DNA of 11,325 bases. Origin: an uncultured Oscillospiraceae bacterium. GTDB taxonomy: Bacteria; Bacillota; Clostridia; Oscillospirales; Oscillospiraceae. A model generated the notes under the pieces. The model was not told the origin of the DNA. It saw only the letters and a program-made list of their open reading frames with translations, and did not search any database. Below are positions 1 to 6,255 of the stretch, piece by piece (positions within the stretch are counted from its first letter, which is position 1; the number at the start of each line of letters is the position of its first letter). Location of the stretch: positions 1 to 11,325 of the forward strand of contig CAKUHJ010000056.1 of assembly GCA_934655935.1 (NCBI GenBank), read 5' to 3'. The translations under genes were made by a program, and so were the position numbers.

Positions 1-2
1 CG

Positions 3-512
3 GCGGTGGAGGCCGGCGAGCGGCTGGGCTTTTTGCCGGGGGACCTTCAGAACAAGGTCGATCCCTATCTCCGCCCGCTGTACGACGCGCTGTTCGACAT
101 GCTGGGGCCGGAGACCTACGGGAAGTATCTCGAGCGCGGCAACATCGAGGTCGCGCCGCTGGCCTACATGCGCGGGCGCACGCTGGACGACAGCTTTATC
201 ATCCTGGACGAGGCGCAGAATACCACCCGCGAGCAGATGAAAATGTTCCTCACGCGCCTGGGCTTCAACTCCAAGATTGTCATCACGGGCGACGTGACGC
301 AGATTGACCTTCCGCCGGATAAGACCAGCGGCCTGAAGGAGGCCGTCCGGGTGCTGGACGGCGTGGAGGACATCCAGATCTGCCGCCTGACGGCCAGCGA
401 CGTGGTGCGCCATGTGCTGGTGCAGCGCATTGTCGCTGCGTACGAGAGCTATGAAAAAAACCGCGTGCCGGAGCAGCAGAAAAAATATATCAAGAGGAAG
501 CCTGTCAAATGA
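3..512 (+). CDS. PhoH-family ATPase, C-terminal part (5' end outside window)
   Basis: The reading frame is open from the first bases of the window, so this is the C-terminal half of a longer protein (PhoH-like proteins are usually a little over 300 residues). The Walker B segment FIILDEAQN (about 195-221) followed by [14 protein letters not shown] is the diagnostic signature of the PhoH/YbeZ P-loop ATPase family. The Walker A motif lies upstream of the window. The family is cytoplasmic and binds nucleotide; its role in RNA metabolism is inferred from the near-universal pairing with ybeY, seen here as an ATGA overlap at 509-512. The lysine-rich tail after about base 450 is typical. The family call is secure. 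I give no symbol because phoH, phoL and ybeZ are used inconsistently. Confidence 0.93.
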   Translation, partial: AVEAGERLGFLPGDLQNKVDPYLRPLYDALFDMLGPETYGKYLERGNIEVAPLAYMRGRTLDDSFIILDEAQNTTREQMKMFLTRLGFNSKIVITGDVTQIDLPPDKTSGLKEAVRVLDGVEDIQICRLTASDVVRHVLVQRIVAAYESYEKNRVPEQQKKYIKRKPVK

Positions 513-1003
513 AGCATCAGATTCTGATTACCTGCGAAAAAAGAAGCGCGGCAAACCTTGCCCTGAAGCGGCACATCCGCACCTGCATTGAGGCAGCCTT
601 GAAGGAGGAGGGCGTTTCGGCGCCGTGCGAGATCAACGTCCTTGTGACGGACGATCCTGGCATTCAGGCCATCAATCAGGCCTGCCGCGGCGTGGACAAG
701 CCGACGGACGTGCTCTCGTTCCCCATGTTCCAGCTGACGCCGGGCGTGCTGCCCGCGTCGTGGGAGGAATACCTGGACCCGGAGACCGGGCGCGTGCCCC
801 TGGGCGATATGGCCATCAGCCTGGAGCGGGCCAGGGCGCAGGCCGCCGAATTCGGCCACAGCGTGCGCCGCGAGGTTGGCTATCTCACGATTCATTCTGT
901 CCTGCACCTGCTGGGCTACGACCATGTGGACGAGGGCGAGATGAAAAAGCAGATGCGCGCGCGGGAGGAAGCCGTGCTGGCAGAGCTTGTGCTGCCGAGA
1001 TGA
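509..1003 (+). CDS. ybeY: Endoribonuclease YbeY (rRNA maturation factor)
   Basis: A 164-residue protein, the usual family length. Near the C-terminus it carries the zinc-binding signature [11 protein letters not shown], placing the three metal histidines at 129, 133 and 139 (H-x3-H-x5-H). The upstream block [11 protein letters not shown] is also typical. YbeY is a zinc-dependent single-strand RNase involved in 16S rRNA 3' processing and ribosome quality control in the cytoplasm. The ATG shares bases with the PhoH stop (ATGA), and AGAGGA at 493-498 is a plausible Shine-Dalgarno site, so translation is likely coupled to the upstream gene. Nothing is missing or broken. Confidence 0.95.
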   Translation: MKHQILITCEKRSAANLALKRHIRTCIEAALKEEGVSAPCEINVLVTDDPGIQAINQACRGVDKPTDVLSFPMFQLTPGVLPASWEEYLDPETGRVPLGDMAISLERARAQAAEFGHSVRREVGYLTIHSVLHLLGYDHVDEGEMKKQMRAREEAVLAELVLPR

Positions 1004-1530
1004 GCGCGCAGGAGATTATCTTCCGCCGCGCCGGCACGGCGGACGCGGCGCTGCTCAGCCGCACCCGGCAGAAGGCCTGGGCGGCGACCTACCGCGGCAT
1101 TTATCCGGACGAATGGATTGACAATTACGATTTTGCGGCGCAGCAGGCGCGCGAACGCGCCCGGCTGGAAGACCCGGAATATCATGCCTACGCGGCCATG
1201 GACATGGACAAAGCGGTATGCGCGGGCTATTTTTCCTATGGGCCGCCGCTTCACGGCGCGTACAAGGATTTTGCGCTGTGCCTCAACAGCCTGTATTTTC
1301 TCCCGGAGTATCAGCGCAGGGGACTGGGAAGCCGCGTTTTCGCGCTTCTGCGGCAGAGAGCGCGGGAAAACGGGCTGGACCGCTTTTTCTGCGGCTGCAA
1401 TCTGCACAACCGGCCTGCGCGCCGGTTTTATGAGGCCATGGGCGGAAGAATCGGAAGGACCGACGGCGGACACCCGAACCGCGCCGAGGACCAGGTTTAT
1501 TTTGAATTTTACTTAGGAGAACCGAAATGA
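1000..1530 (+). CDS. GNAT-family N-acetyltransferase
   Basis: A 176-residue protein starting at the ATG that overlaps the ybeY stop (ATGA, 1000-1003). An in-frame open stretch continues upstream inside ybeY, but the overlapping start gives a normal GNAT length. The acetyl-CoA pyrophosphate-binding motif A is visible as YQRRGLGSRVF (Q105-R-R-G-L-G110). The motif B region LHNRPARRFYEAMGG at about 135-149 has the usual Asn and Phe-Tyr residues. The fold transfers acetyl from acetyl-CoA to an amine, but the substrate cannot be read from the sequence. No strong Shine-Dalgarno site precedes it, so coupling to ybeY is likely. In many Firmicutes dgkA and cdd lie between ybeY and era; here the acetyltransferase takes that place. 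A RimI-like protein-acetylating role is possible but unsupported. Confidence 0.88.
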   Translation: MSAQEIIFRRAGTADAALLSRTRQKAWAATYRGIYPDEWIDNYDFAAQQARERARLEDPEYHAYAAMDMDKAVCAGYFSYGPPLHGAYKDFALCLNSLYFLPEYQRRGLGSRVFALLRQRARENGLDRFFCGCNLHNRPARRFYEAMGGRIGRTDGGHPNRAEDQVYFEFYLGEPK

Positions 1531-2414
1531 AGCAGAAAACTGCCATGATCACCATTGCAGGCCGCCCGAACGTCGGCAAATCCACGCTGACCAACGCGCT
1601 CGTGGGCGAAAAAATCGCCATCGTTTCGCACAAGCCGCAGACGACGAGAAACCGCATCTGCGCGGTTCTCAACCGCGCAGACACACAGCTGGTGTTTGTG
1701 GATACGCCGGGCTTTCACAAGCCGCGGACAAAGCTGGGAGACTATATGGTGAACGTGGTCAAGGAATCCGTGGCGGATGTGGATGCCGTGATTCTGATGG
1801 TCGAGCCCATCGCGAACGTCGGGCCGCAGGAGCAGGCGCTTCTGGAGCAGATCCGCGCCAGCGGCGCGCCGGCGCTGCTGGTGATCAACAAGATTGACAC
1901 TGTGGATAAGGAGGCGCTGCTGCCCGTCATCGCGGCTTACAGTGCGGAAATGGACTTTGACGCCGTCATTCCCATCAGCGCCAAATGGCACGACGGCTGC
2001 TCAGAGCTTCTTTCCGCGTGCGAAAAATATGCCCAGCCCGGCCCGCACCTGTTTCCCGAGGATATGGTCACCGACATGCCGGAGCGGCAGGTCATGGCCG
2101 AGATTATCCGGGAAAAGCTTCTGTGGAACCTGGAGCGCGAGATTCCGCACGGAACTGCGGTGGAGATTACAAAGTTTTCCGAGCGGGACGACGGCATCAT
2201 CGACATCGATGCGACCATCTACTGCGAGAAGGCCAGCCACAAGGGCATCATCATCGGCAAAAACGGCGCGATGCTCAAGAAAATCAGCACGCAGGCGCGC
2301 GCAGACTGCGAGCGCTTTATGGGCACGAAGGTCTATCTTCAGACCTGGGTGCGCGTGAAGGAAAATTGGCGCGACAGCGACTTTCTCATTTCCAATTTCG
2401 GCTATCACGACTGA
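1527..2414 (+). CDS. era: GTPase Era
   Basis: A full-length 295-residue Era. The GTPase motifs are G1 GRPNVGKS (12-19), the switch I region with QTTRNR (38-43), G3 DTPG (59-62), G4 NKID (121-124) and G5 SAK (151-153). The C-terminal KH domain has its GKNG loop at 244-247 and ends in the characteristic WRDSDFLISNFGY tail. Era is an essential GTPase that binds the 3' end of 16S rRNA and helps mature the 30S subunit; its neighbour YbeY acts on the same rRNA region. The start overlaps the GNAT stop (ATGA, 1527-1530), with AGGAGA at 1515-1520 as Shine-Dalgarno. No anomalies. Confidence 0.98.
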   Translation: MKQKTAMITIAGRPNVGKSTLTNALVGEKIAIVSHKPQTTRNRICAVLNRADTQLVFVDTPGFHKPRTKLGDYMVNVVKESVADVDAVILMVEPIANVGPQEQALLEQIRASGAPALLVINKIDTVDKEALLPVIAAYSAEMDFDAVIPISAKWHDGCSELLSACEKYAQPGPHLFPEDMVTDMPERQVMAEIIREKLLWNLEREIPHGTAVEITKFSERDDGIIDIDATIYCEKASHKGIIIGKNGAMLKKISTQARADCERFMGTKVYLQTWVRVKENWRDSDFLISNFGYHD

Positions 2415-2478
2415 GCGCGCATAAGCGCCGGAATTCGGCCAATCCTAAACACAGGAATCGGAACGGGAGGCCGGATAA

Positions 2479-2625
2479 ATGACGGAACAATATTTCTGGA
2501 GACTGTTTGTGGCGACCGGCTCGCCGGAGGCCTATGTGCTCTTCCGGCGGACGGAAAACGCGCGGCGGGAGGCTGCGGATGTATCTCAAGACCCAGGGGC
2601 TGGTGCTCCGTACAACGGAATATAA
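2479..2625 (+). CDS. Small YqzL-like protein (48 aa) between era and recO
   Basis: A 48-codon frame starting ATG at 2479, with GGGAGG at 2465-2470 eight bases upstream as an excellent Shine-Dalgarno site. The protein begins MTEQYFWRLFVATGSPEAYV and continues LFRR. This matches what I recall of the Firmicute YqzL family: an aromatic-rich N-terminus with W-x-x-F, a 'TG' turn, then a 'Y-L-x-[FY]' helix, in a protein of about 45-50 residues. YqzL sits between era and recO in Bacillus, exactly as here. Its function is unknown. The conserved part ends around residue 30. The last 16 codons (2579-2625) overlap the start of recO in another frame and look unconserved, so recO translation is probably coupled. 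Family assignment is from recalled motif and synteny, not a search. Confidence 0.75.
   Translation: MTEQYFWRLFVATGSPEAYVLFRRTENARREAADVSQDPGAGAPYNGI
2567..2572 (+). promoter_or_regulatory. Ribosome binding site of recO, inside the yqzL-like gene
   Basis: GGGAGG lies six bases before the ATG at 2579. It decides the recO start: the frame is open further upstream to an ATG at 2507, but that would add 24 arginine-rich residues that are only the out-of-frame shadow of the yqzL-like gene. RecO proteins begin with a short lead-in to a 'G-x-V-L-x-x-x-x-Y-x-E-x-D' block, which the 2579 start gives. Confidence 0.8.
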
Positions 2626-3325
2626 GGAAACGGACCTGATCCTGACGGTGCTTACGCGGGAGCACGGGCTTATGACGCTCAAGGCGCGCGGCGTGCGCCG
2701 GAACGCGAGCAGGCTCAAAAGCGCCTGCCAGCTTTTCTGCTTTTCCGAGTTTACCGCGCTTTCGCGCATGGGCTATTATTCCCTGACCGAGGCGGAGCCT
2801 CTGCAGCAGTTCCGGCGCGTCCGGGAGGACATTGAGCTTCTGGCGCTTGCATCGTATTTTGCGCAGCTGGCGGAGGTCCTTTCGCAGCAGGACGCGCCGG
2901 ACGGGGCGCTGCTTTCGCTGATTCTGAACGCGCTCTACGCGCTCAGCGAGCTCGGAAAGCCGCAGCGGCTTGTAAAGGCGGTATTTGAGCTGCGCGCCAT
3001 GTGCGAGGCGGGCTTTTCGCCGGAGCTTTCCGGCTGCGCGGTCTGCGGGCGCGAGGAGCCTGAATACTTTTTTGTCTCCGAGGGCGTTCTGCGCTGCGCC
3101 GGCTGCGCGGGCGGAACGGGGCTGCGGCTGCCGGTTCCGGCGGGGACACTTGCGGCCATGCGCTATATCGTCTCGTGCGAGCCAAGGCGGCTGTTTTCCT
3201 TTTCGGTTTCGGACGAGGCGCTGCGCCGGCTCTGCGATGTAAGCGAAACCTACCTTCTGACGCAGCTGGAGCGGGGCTTTCCTACGCTCGATTTTTATAA
3301 ATCCCTGATGAACCCGATGCGCTGA
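2579..3325 (+). CDS. recO: DNA repair protein RecO
   Basis: A 248-residue protein, normal for RecO. The N-terminal OB-fold begins with GLVLRTTEYKETDLILTVLT (residues 7-26), the family signature. The C-terminal part carries the zinc-finger-type cysteines C153-x2-C156 and C173-x2-C176 found in many bacterial RecO proteins. RecO works with RecR and RecF in the cytoplasm to load RecA onto SSB-coated single-stranded DNA during gap repair and to anneal complementary strands. The start at 2579 is set by its Shine-Dalgarno site within the preceding small gene. The era-yqzL-recO order is the classical Firmicute arrangement. Nothing is truncated. Confidence 0.95.
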   Translation: MYLKTQGLVLRTTEYKETDLILTVLTREHGLMTLKARGVRRNASRLKSACQLFCFSEFTALSRMGYYSLTEAEPLQQFRRVREDIELLALASYFAQLAEVLSQQDAPDGALLSLILNALYALSELGKPQRLVKAVFELRAMCEAGFSPELSGCAVCGREEPEYFFVSEGVLRCAGCAGGTGLRLPVPAGTLAAMRYIVSCEPRRLFSFSVSDEALRRLCDVSETYLLTQLERGFPTLDFYKSLMNPMR

Positions 3326-3358
3326 CAAGCATATGCGCGCATCTGTGAGGAACTACAT

Positions 3359-5743
3359 ATGGACGATATGAACAATTTCAACGAAAAATCCTTTGTGCGG
3401 CTGGAGCTTGACAAAATCCTTCTCATGCTTTGCGAGCATGCCGCCTCGGAAGCGGCGAAGGAGCGGCTGCTTGCCCTTCGTCCTCTGAGCGACGCGGATG
3501 AAATCCGCCGGCTTCAGAGGGAGACCTCGGCGGCCTGCCGCTGCCTGACCGTCAAGGGCTCGGTGAGCCTTGGCGGCACGTACGACGTCGGCGCGTCCCT
3601 GGACCGGGCGCACCGCGGCGGCTGCCTGAGCCCGGAGGAGCTGCTGCGGATTGCCTCCGTTCTGAAGACGACGCGCATGGCAAAGGCCTACTCGGAGGGC
3701 GACGGCGACTTTTCCGATCTGGACGGCTATTTTATCCAGCTCACGCCCAACAAATATCTGGAGGAGCGGATTTACACCTCCATCGTCTCCAAGGACGAGA
3801 TTGCGGACGCGGCCAGCAGCGAGCTTGCCTCCATCCGCCGCAAAATCCGCCAGCAGAGCGCGAAAATCCGCGACTCGCTGCAGAAAATCATCACCTCCGG
3901 CACCTATGCCAAGATCCTGCAGGAGCCGATCATCACCATCCGCTCCGACCGCTTCGTCGTGCCGGTCAAGGCAGAATGCAAATCGCAGCTGCCGGGCCTG
4001 GTGCACGACGTCTCCTCCTCGGGAAGCACCTATTTCATTGAGCCGATGTCCGCCGTGAACGGCAACAACGAGCTGCGGGAGCTGTTTGTGGCCGAGCGGA
4101 AGGAGATTGAGCGGATTCTTGCCGAGCTCAGCTCCGAGGCGGCGGACCACCGCGAGCAGATCAAAACGGACTATGAGGTTCTGGTGCAGCTGGAATGCAT
4201 CTTTGCCCGCGCGCAGCTTTCGTTCGCCATGGGCGCGATGGAGCCGGAAATCCGTACGGACGGAAGGCTGGAACTCAGACGCGCGCGCCATCCGCTGATT
4301 GCGAAGAAGGACGTCGTGCCCGTTTCGGTGCGCCTGGGAACGGACTTTGATACCCTGATCATCACAGGCCCCAATACCGGCGGCAAGACGGTCACGCTCA
4401 AAACCATCGGCCTTCTGACGCTGATGGCCGAGTGCGGGCTGCATATTCCCGCGGATGACGGAAGCTATGTGTCCGTCTTCCCGATGGTGCTGGCCGATAT
4501 CGGCGACGAGCAGTCGATCGAGCAGTCGCTGTCCACATTCTCCTCGCACATGAAAAACATCGTGGAGATGCTGCAGCTCTGCGACAGCCAGAGCCTTGTG
4601 CTCTTTGACGAGCTCTGCGCCGGCACCGACCCGGCCGAGGGCGCGGCGCTGGCCGTGGCGCTTATTGAGTTCTGCCGCAAATGCGGCGCGCGCCTCGCCG
4701 CCACGACGCATTATGCCGAGCTCAAGCTCTACGCCATGCAGACGCCGGGCGTGATGAACGCCTCGTGCGAGTTTGACGTGGAGACGCTCCGGCCGACCTA
4801 CCGCCTTCTCATCGGCGTGCCCGGAAAGTCCAATGCGTTTGCAATTTCCAAGCGCCTGGGCCTGGACGAGGGCGTCATCGCCGAGGCGCAGAAGCTGGTC
4901 AGCCGTTCCGACAAGGACTTTGAGGACGTGCTTTCCCAGCTTGAGCAGCAGCGCCAGCAGATGGAGCAGGCCCGCATGGAGGCTGAGCGCCTGCGTATGG
5001 AGACGGAGAAGCAGAAGGAAAAGTCCGACGAATACTATGAGCAGATCCGCCGGGAAAAGGAAAAGGCGGTTCAGCAGGCGCGCAAGGACGCGCAGTATAT
5101 CATCGAGGACGCCCGCCGCACGGCGAACGCCGTCTACGAGGAGCTCAAGGCCCTTCGCAAGGCGGCAGGCTCCGGCGCGTATGTCGCGGGTGCGAACGAG
5201 CGGCAGGCGGAGCTGCGGCGCGCGCTCAACGAGGCGGAGGGAAAGCTGCATGAAAGCAAGCCCGCCCGGCCGCGCCCGGAAAGCACGCGCGCCATCCGCC
5301 CGGGCGATACGGTGGAGCTGGTGAAGCTCGGCTCGAAGGCGACGGTTCTGGCGGTCAACAAGGACGGCTCGTATCAGCTGCAGGCCGGCATCATGAAAAT
5401 CAGCGCCAAGCCGGACGAGGTGTATCTCATCGAGACAAACGAGACGCAGGTCAAGGCGAAGAAGCTGATGGAGGGCAAGGTGCGCGAGCTCAAGGCCGCC
5501 GTGCAGCCGGAGCTGGACCTGCGCGGCATGGCCGTGGACGAGGCGCTGCCGCTTCTGGATAATTTTCTTGACAGCGCCTTTATGGGCAATCTTCCGAACG
5601 CCCGCATCATCCACGGAAAGGGCACGGGCGTGCTGCGCGCGGCGGTTCAGCAGGAGCTTCGCCGCTGCAAGTACGTAAAAAGCTTCCGCCTCGGCGTTTA
5701 CGGCGAGGGAGAGAGCGGCGTGACCATCGTGGAATTCAAATAG
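3359..5743 (+). CDS. mutS2: Endonuclease MutS2
   Basis: A 794-residue MutS2, close to the usual length. The order is a MutS-like core, then the ABC-type ATPase with Walker A GPNTGGKT (337-344), the STFSSHM signature region, and Walker B LVLFDELCAGTDP (Asp417-Glu418). A long charged coiled coil follows (about 515-610), then a KOW-like beta segment (about 646-692), and a C-terminal Smr domain with LDLRG (719-723) and HGKGTG (752-757). The Smr domain supplies nuclease activity. MutS2 limits recombination, and in Bacillus it also binds collided ribosomes and splits them, to which Smr and KOW contribute. The start follows GTGAGGA (3345-3351) at seven bases; an ATG three codons later is an alternative. 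It lies 33 bases after recO with no terminator between. Confidence 0.97.
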   Translation: MDDMNNFNEKSFVRLELDKILLMLCEHAASEAAKERLLALRPLSDADEIRRLQRETSAACRCLTVKGSVSLGGTYDVGASLDRAHRGGCLSPEELLRIASVLKTTRMAKAYSEGDGDFSDLDGYFIQLTPNKYLEERIYTSIVSKDEIADAASSELASIRRKIRQQSAKIRDSLQKIITSGTYAKILQEPIITIRSDRFVVPVKAECKSQLPGLVHDVSSSGSTYFIEPMSAVNGNNELRELFVAERKEIERILAELSSEAADHREQIKTDYEVLVQLECIFARAQLSFAMGAMEPEIRTDGRLELRRARHPLIAKKDVVPVSVRLGTDFDTLIITGPNTGGKTVTLKTIGLLTLMAECGLHIPADDGSYVSVFPMVLADIGDEQSIEQSLSTFSSHMKNIVEMLQLCDSQSLVLFDELCAGTDPAEGAALAVALIEFCRKCGARLAATTHYAELKLYAMQTPGVMNASCEFDVETLRPTYRLLIGVPGKSNAFAISKRLGLDEGVIAEAQKLVSRSDKDFEDVLSQLEQQRQQMEQARMEAERLRMETEKQKEKSDEYYEQIRREKEKAVQQARKDAQYIIEDARRTANAVYEELKALRKAAGSGAYVAGANERQAELRRALNEAEGKLHESKPARPRPESTRAIRPGDTVELVKLGSKATVLAVNKDGSYQLQAGIMKISAKPDEVYLIETNETQVKAKKLMEGKVRELKAAVQPELDLRGMAVDEALPLLDNFLDSAFMGNLPNARIIHGKGTGVLRAAVQQELRRCKYVKSFRLGVYGEGESGVTIVEFK

Positions 5744-5804
5744 ACATTCCCGGCTGTGTGTGGGGCCGGCGCGGCGAACCGGGCTGCCGCAGGAGATTTG
5801 AGGA

Positions 5805-5832
5805 TTGACAAACGGAAGAAATTTGCTAAAAT
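5805..5832 (+). promoter_or_regulatory. Sigma-A-type promoter of the HPr-like gene
   Basis: A perfect -35 box TTGACA (5805-5810), a 16-base spacer, then TAAAAT (5827-5832) preceded by TGC, giving an extended -10. The surrounding bases are AT-rich compared with the rest of the window. The predicted transcription start is around 5838-5840, leaving a leader of about 85 bases before the HPr start. The 60 bases between the mutS2 stop and this promoter hold no U-tract terminator that I can see. Confidence 0.8.
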
Positions 5833-5858
5833 GAAATCAGTTATAAACAGGTAATTTT

Positions 5859-5879
5859 TTTACGGCGCAAAGCCGTAAA
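5859..5879 (+). other. Perfect hairpin in the HPr-like leader
   Basis: TTTACGGC (5859-5866) pairs perfectly with GCCGTAAA (5872-5879) around a GCAAA loop, and a run of seven T's (5855-5861) enters the 5' arm. The T-run precedes the stem and does not follow it, so this is not an intrinsic terminator. It lies about 20 bases after the predicted transcript start and well before the Shine-Dalgarno site. An mRNA-stabilising or protein-binding role is possible but unproven. Confidence 0.55.
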
Positions 5880-5908
5880 TGGAAATGTTCATCCTCAGCG
5901 CAATGTGT

Positions 5909-5914
5909 AAGGAG
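5909..5914 (+). promoter_or_regulatory. Ribosome binding site fixing the HPr-like start
   Basis: AAGGAG ends eight bases before the ATG at 5923. A GTG at 5914 is also in frame, but it overlaps this site and so cannot be served by it. Starting at 5923 also puts Ser and the active-site residue at the canonical HPr positions 46 and 15. Confidence 0.8.
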
Positions 5915-5922
5915 TGTCGACT

Positions 5923-6183
5923 ATGTACATGCAGCAATCCATTGTCAAATGCGAGTCCGGGCTTTACAACCGTCAGGCGACCTATTTCATTCAGAAGGCG
6001 AATGAATTCAAGTCCAGCGTCTGGGTTGAGGTGGAGGATCGCAAGATCAACGCCAAGAGCCTGCTCGGCGTATTGTCGATGGGAATCACCAAGGGCACGC
6101 GGGTCAGCATTATCGCGGAGGGCCCGGATGAGGAAGAGGCCGTCAAAACGCTGACGGAAATGCTCGTGAAGGAAGTCTTCTGA
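5923..6183 (+). CDS. HPr-family protein lacking the phosphocarrier histidine (Crh-like)
   Basis: An 86-residue HPr fold protein. The Ser46 region aligns exactly with HPr: INAKSLLGVLSMGI, with Lys45-Ser46 and Gly49, followed by KGT and a GPDEEEAV helix start. The phosphohistidine site, normally GLHARPA with His15, reads GLYNRQAT: Tyr15, Asn16, Arg17, Gln18. Without His15 it cannot take phosphate from Enzyme I, so it should not drive PTS sugar uptake. With Ser46 intact it could still be phosphorylated by HPr kinase and act as a CcpA corepressor, as Bacillus Crh does (which has Gln15). That role is inferred; hprK and ccpA are not in the window. It has its own promoter and terminator, and lies next to uvrC. 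Confidence 0.9.
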   Translation: MYMQQSIVKCESGLYNRQATYFIQKANEFKSSVWVEVEDRKINAKSLLGVLSMGITKGTRVSIIAEGPDEEEAVKTLTEMLVKEVF

Positions 6184-6196
6184 CAGGACCTGACCG

Positions 6197-6234
6197 GCCG
6201 GCTCGGAGCGCATGCCTCTGAGCCGGCGTTTTTT
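6197..6234 (+). terminator. Intrinsic terminator after the HPr-like gene
   Basis: GCCGGCTC (6197-6204) pairs with GAGCCGGC (6220-6227). A G·U and three more pairs extend the stem to 12 bp (6197-6208 with 6216-6227) around a seven-base loop. A run of six T's follows (6229-6234). This is a strong rho-independent terminator 13 bases after the HPr stop. The next gene, uvrC, starts only 21 bases beyond it. Confidence 0.92.
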
Positions 6235-6255
6235 GGATACGCACAAGGTGGAGCT

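Noticed and set aside
625..1002. Upstream extension of the GNAT frame inside ybeY
   Set aside because: The frame is open back to 625, but that part is the Gly/Arg/Pro-rich shadow of ybeY. The ATGA start at 1000 gives a standard GNAT protein.
2415..2478. Hairpin or terminator between era and the yqzL-like gene
   Set aside because: Only a 4-bp repeat and an imperfect GAATTC-centred palindrome are present, without a T-run. The gene pair looks cotranscribed.
3408..3436. TTGACA at the start of mutS2 as a possible promoter
   Set aside because: No -10-like hexamer occurs 15-19 bases downstream, and the bases simply encode Leu-Asp-Lys.
5568..5597. TTGACA near the mutS2 3' end as a promoter for the HPr-like gene
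   Set aside because: No -10 box follows at a usable distance, and the promoter at 5805 is far better.
3353..5614. A 753-codon open frame on the minus strand
   Set aside because: It lies wholly antisense to mutS2, whose ATPase and Smr motifs are intact. The translation is Leu/Arg/His/Ala-rich with no recognisable domain, the usual by-product of GC-biased third positions.
5744..5804. Terminator after mutS2
   Set aside because: Some GC-rich pairing is possible (for example GCGGC with GCCGC), but there is no T-run. I could not support an intrinsic terminator.
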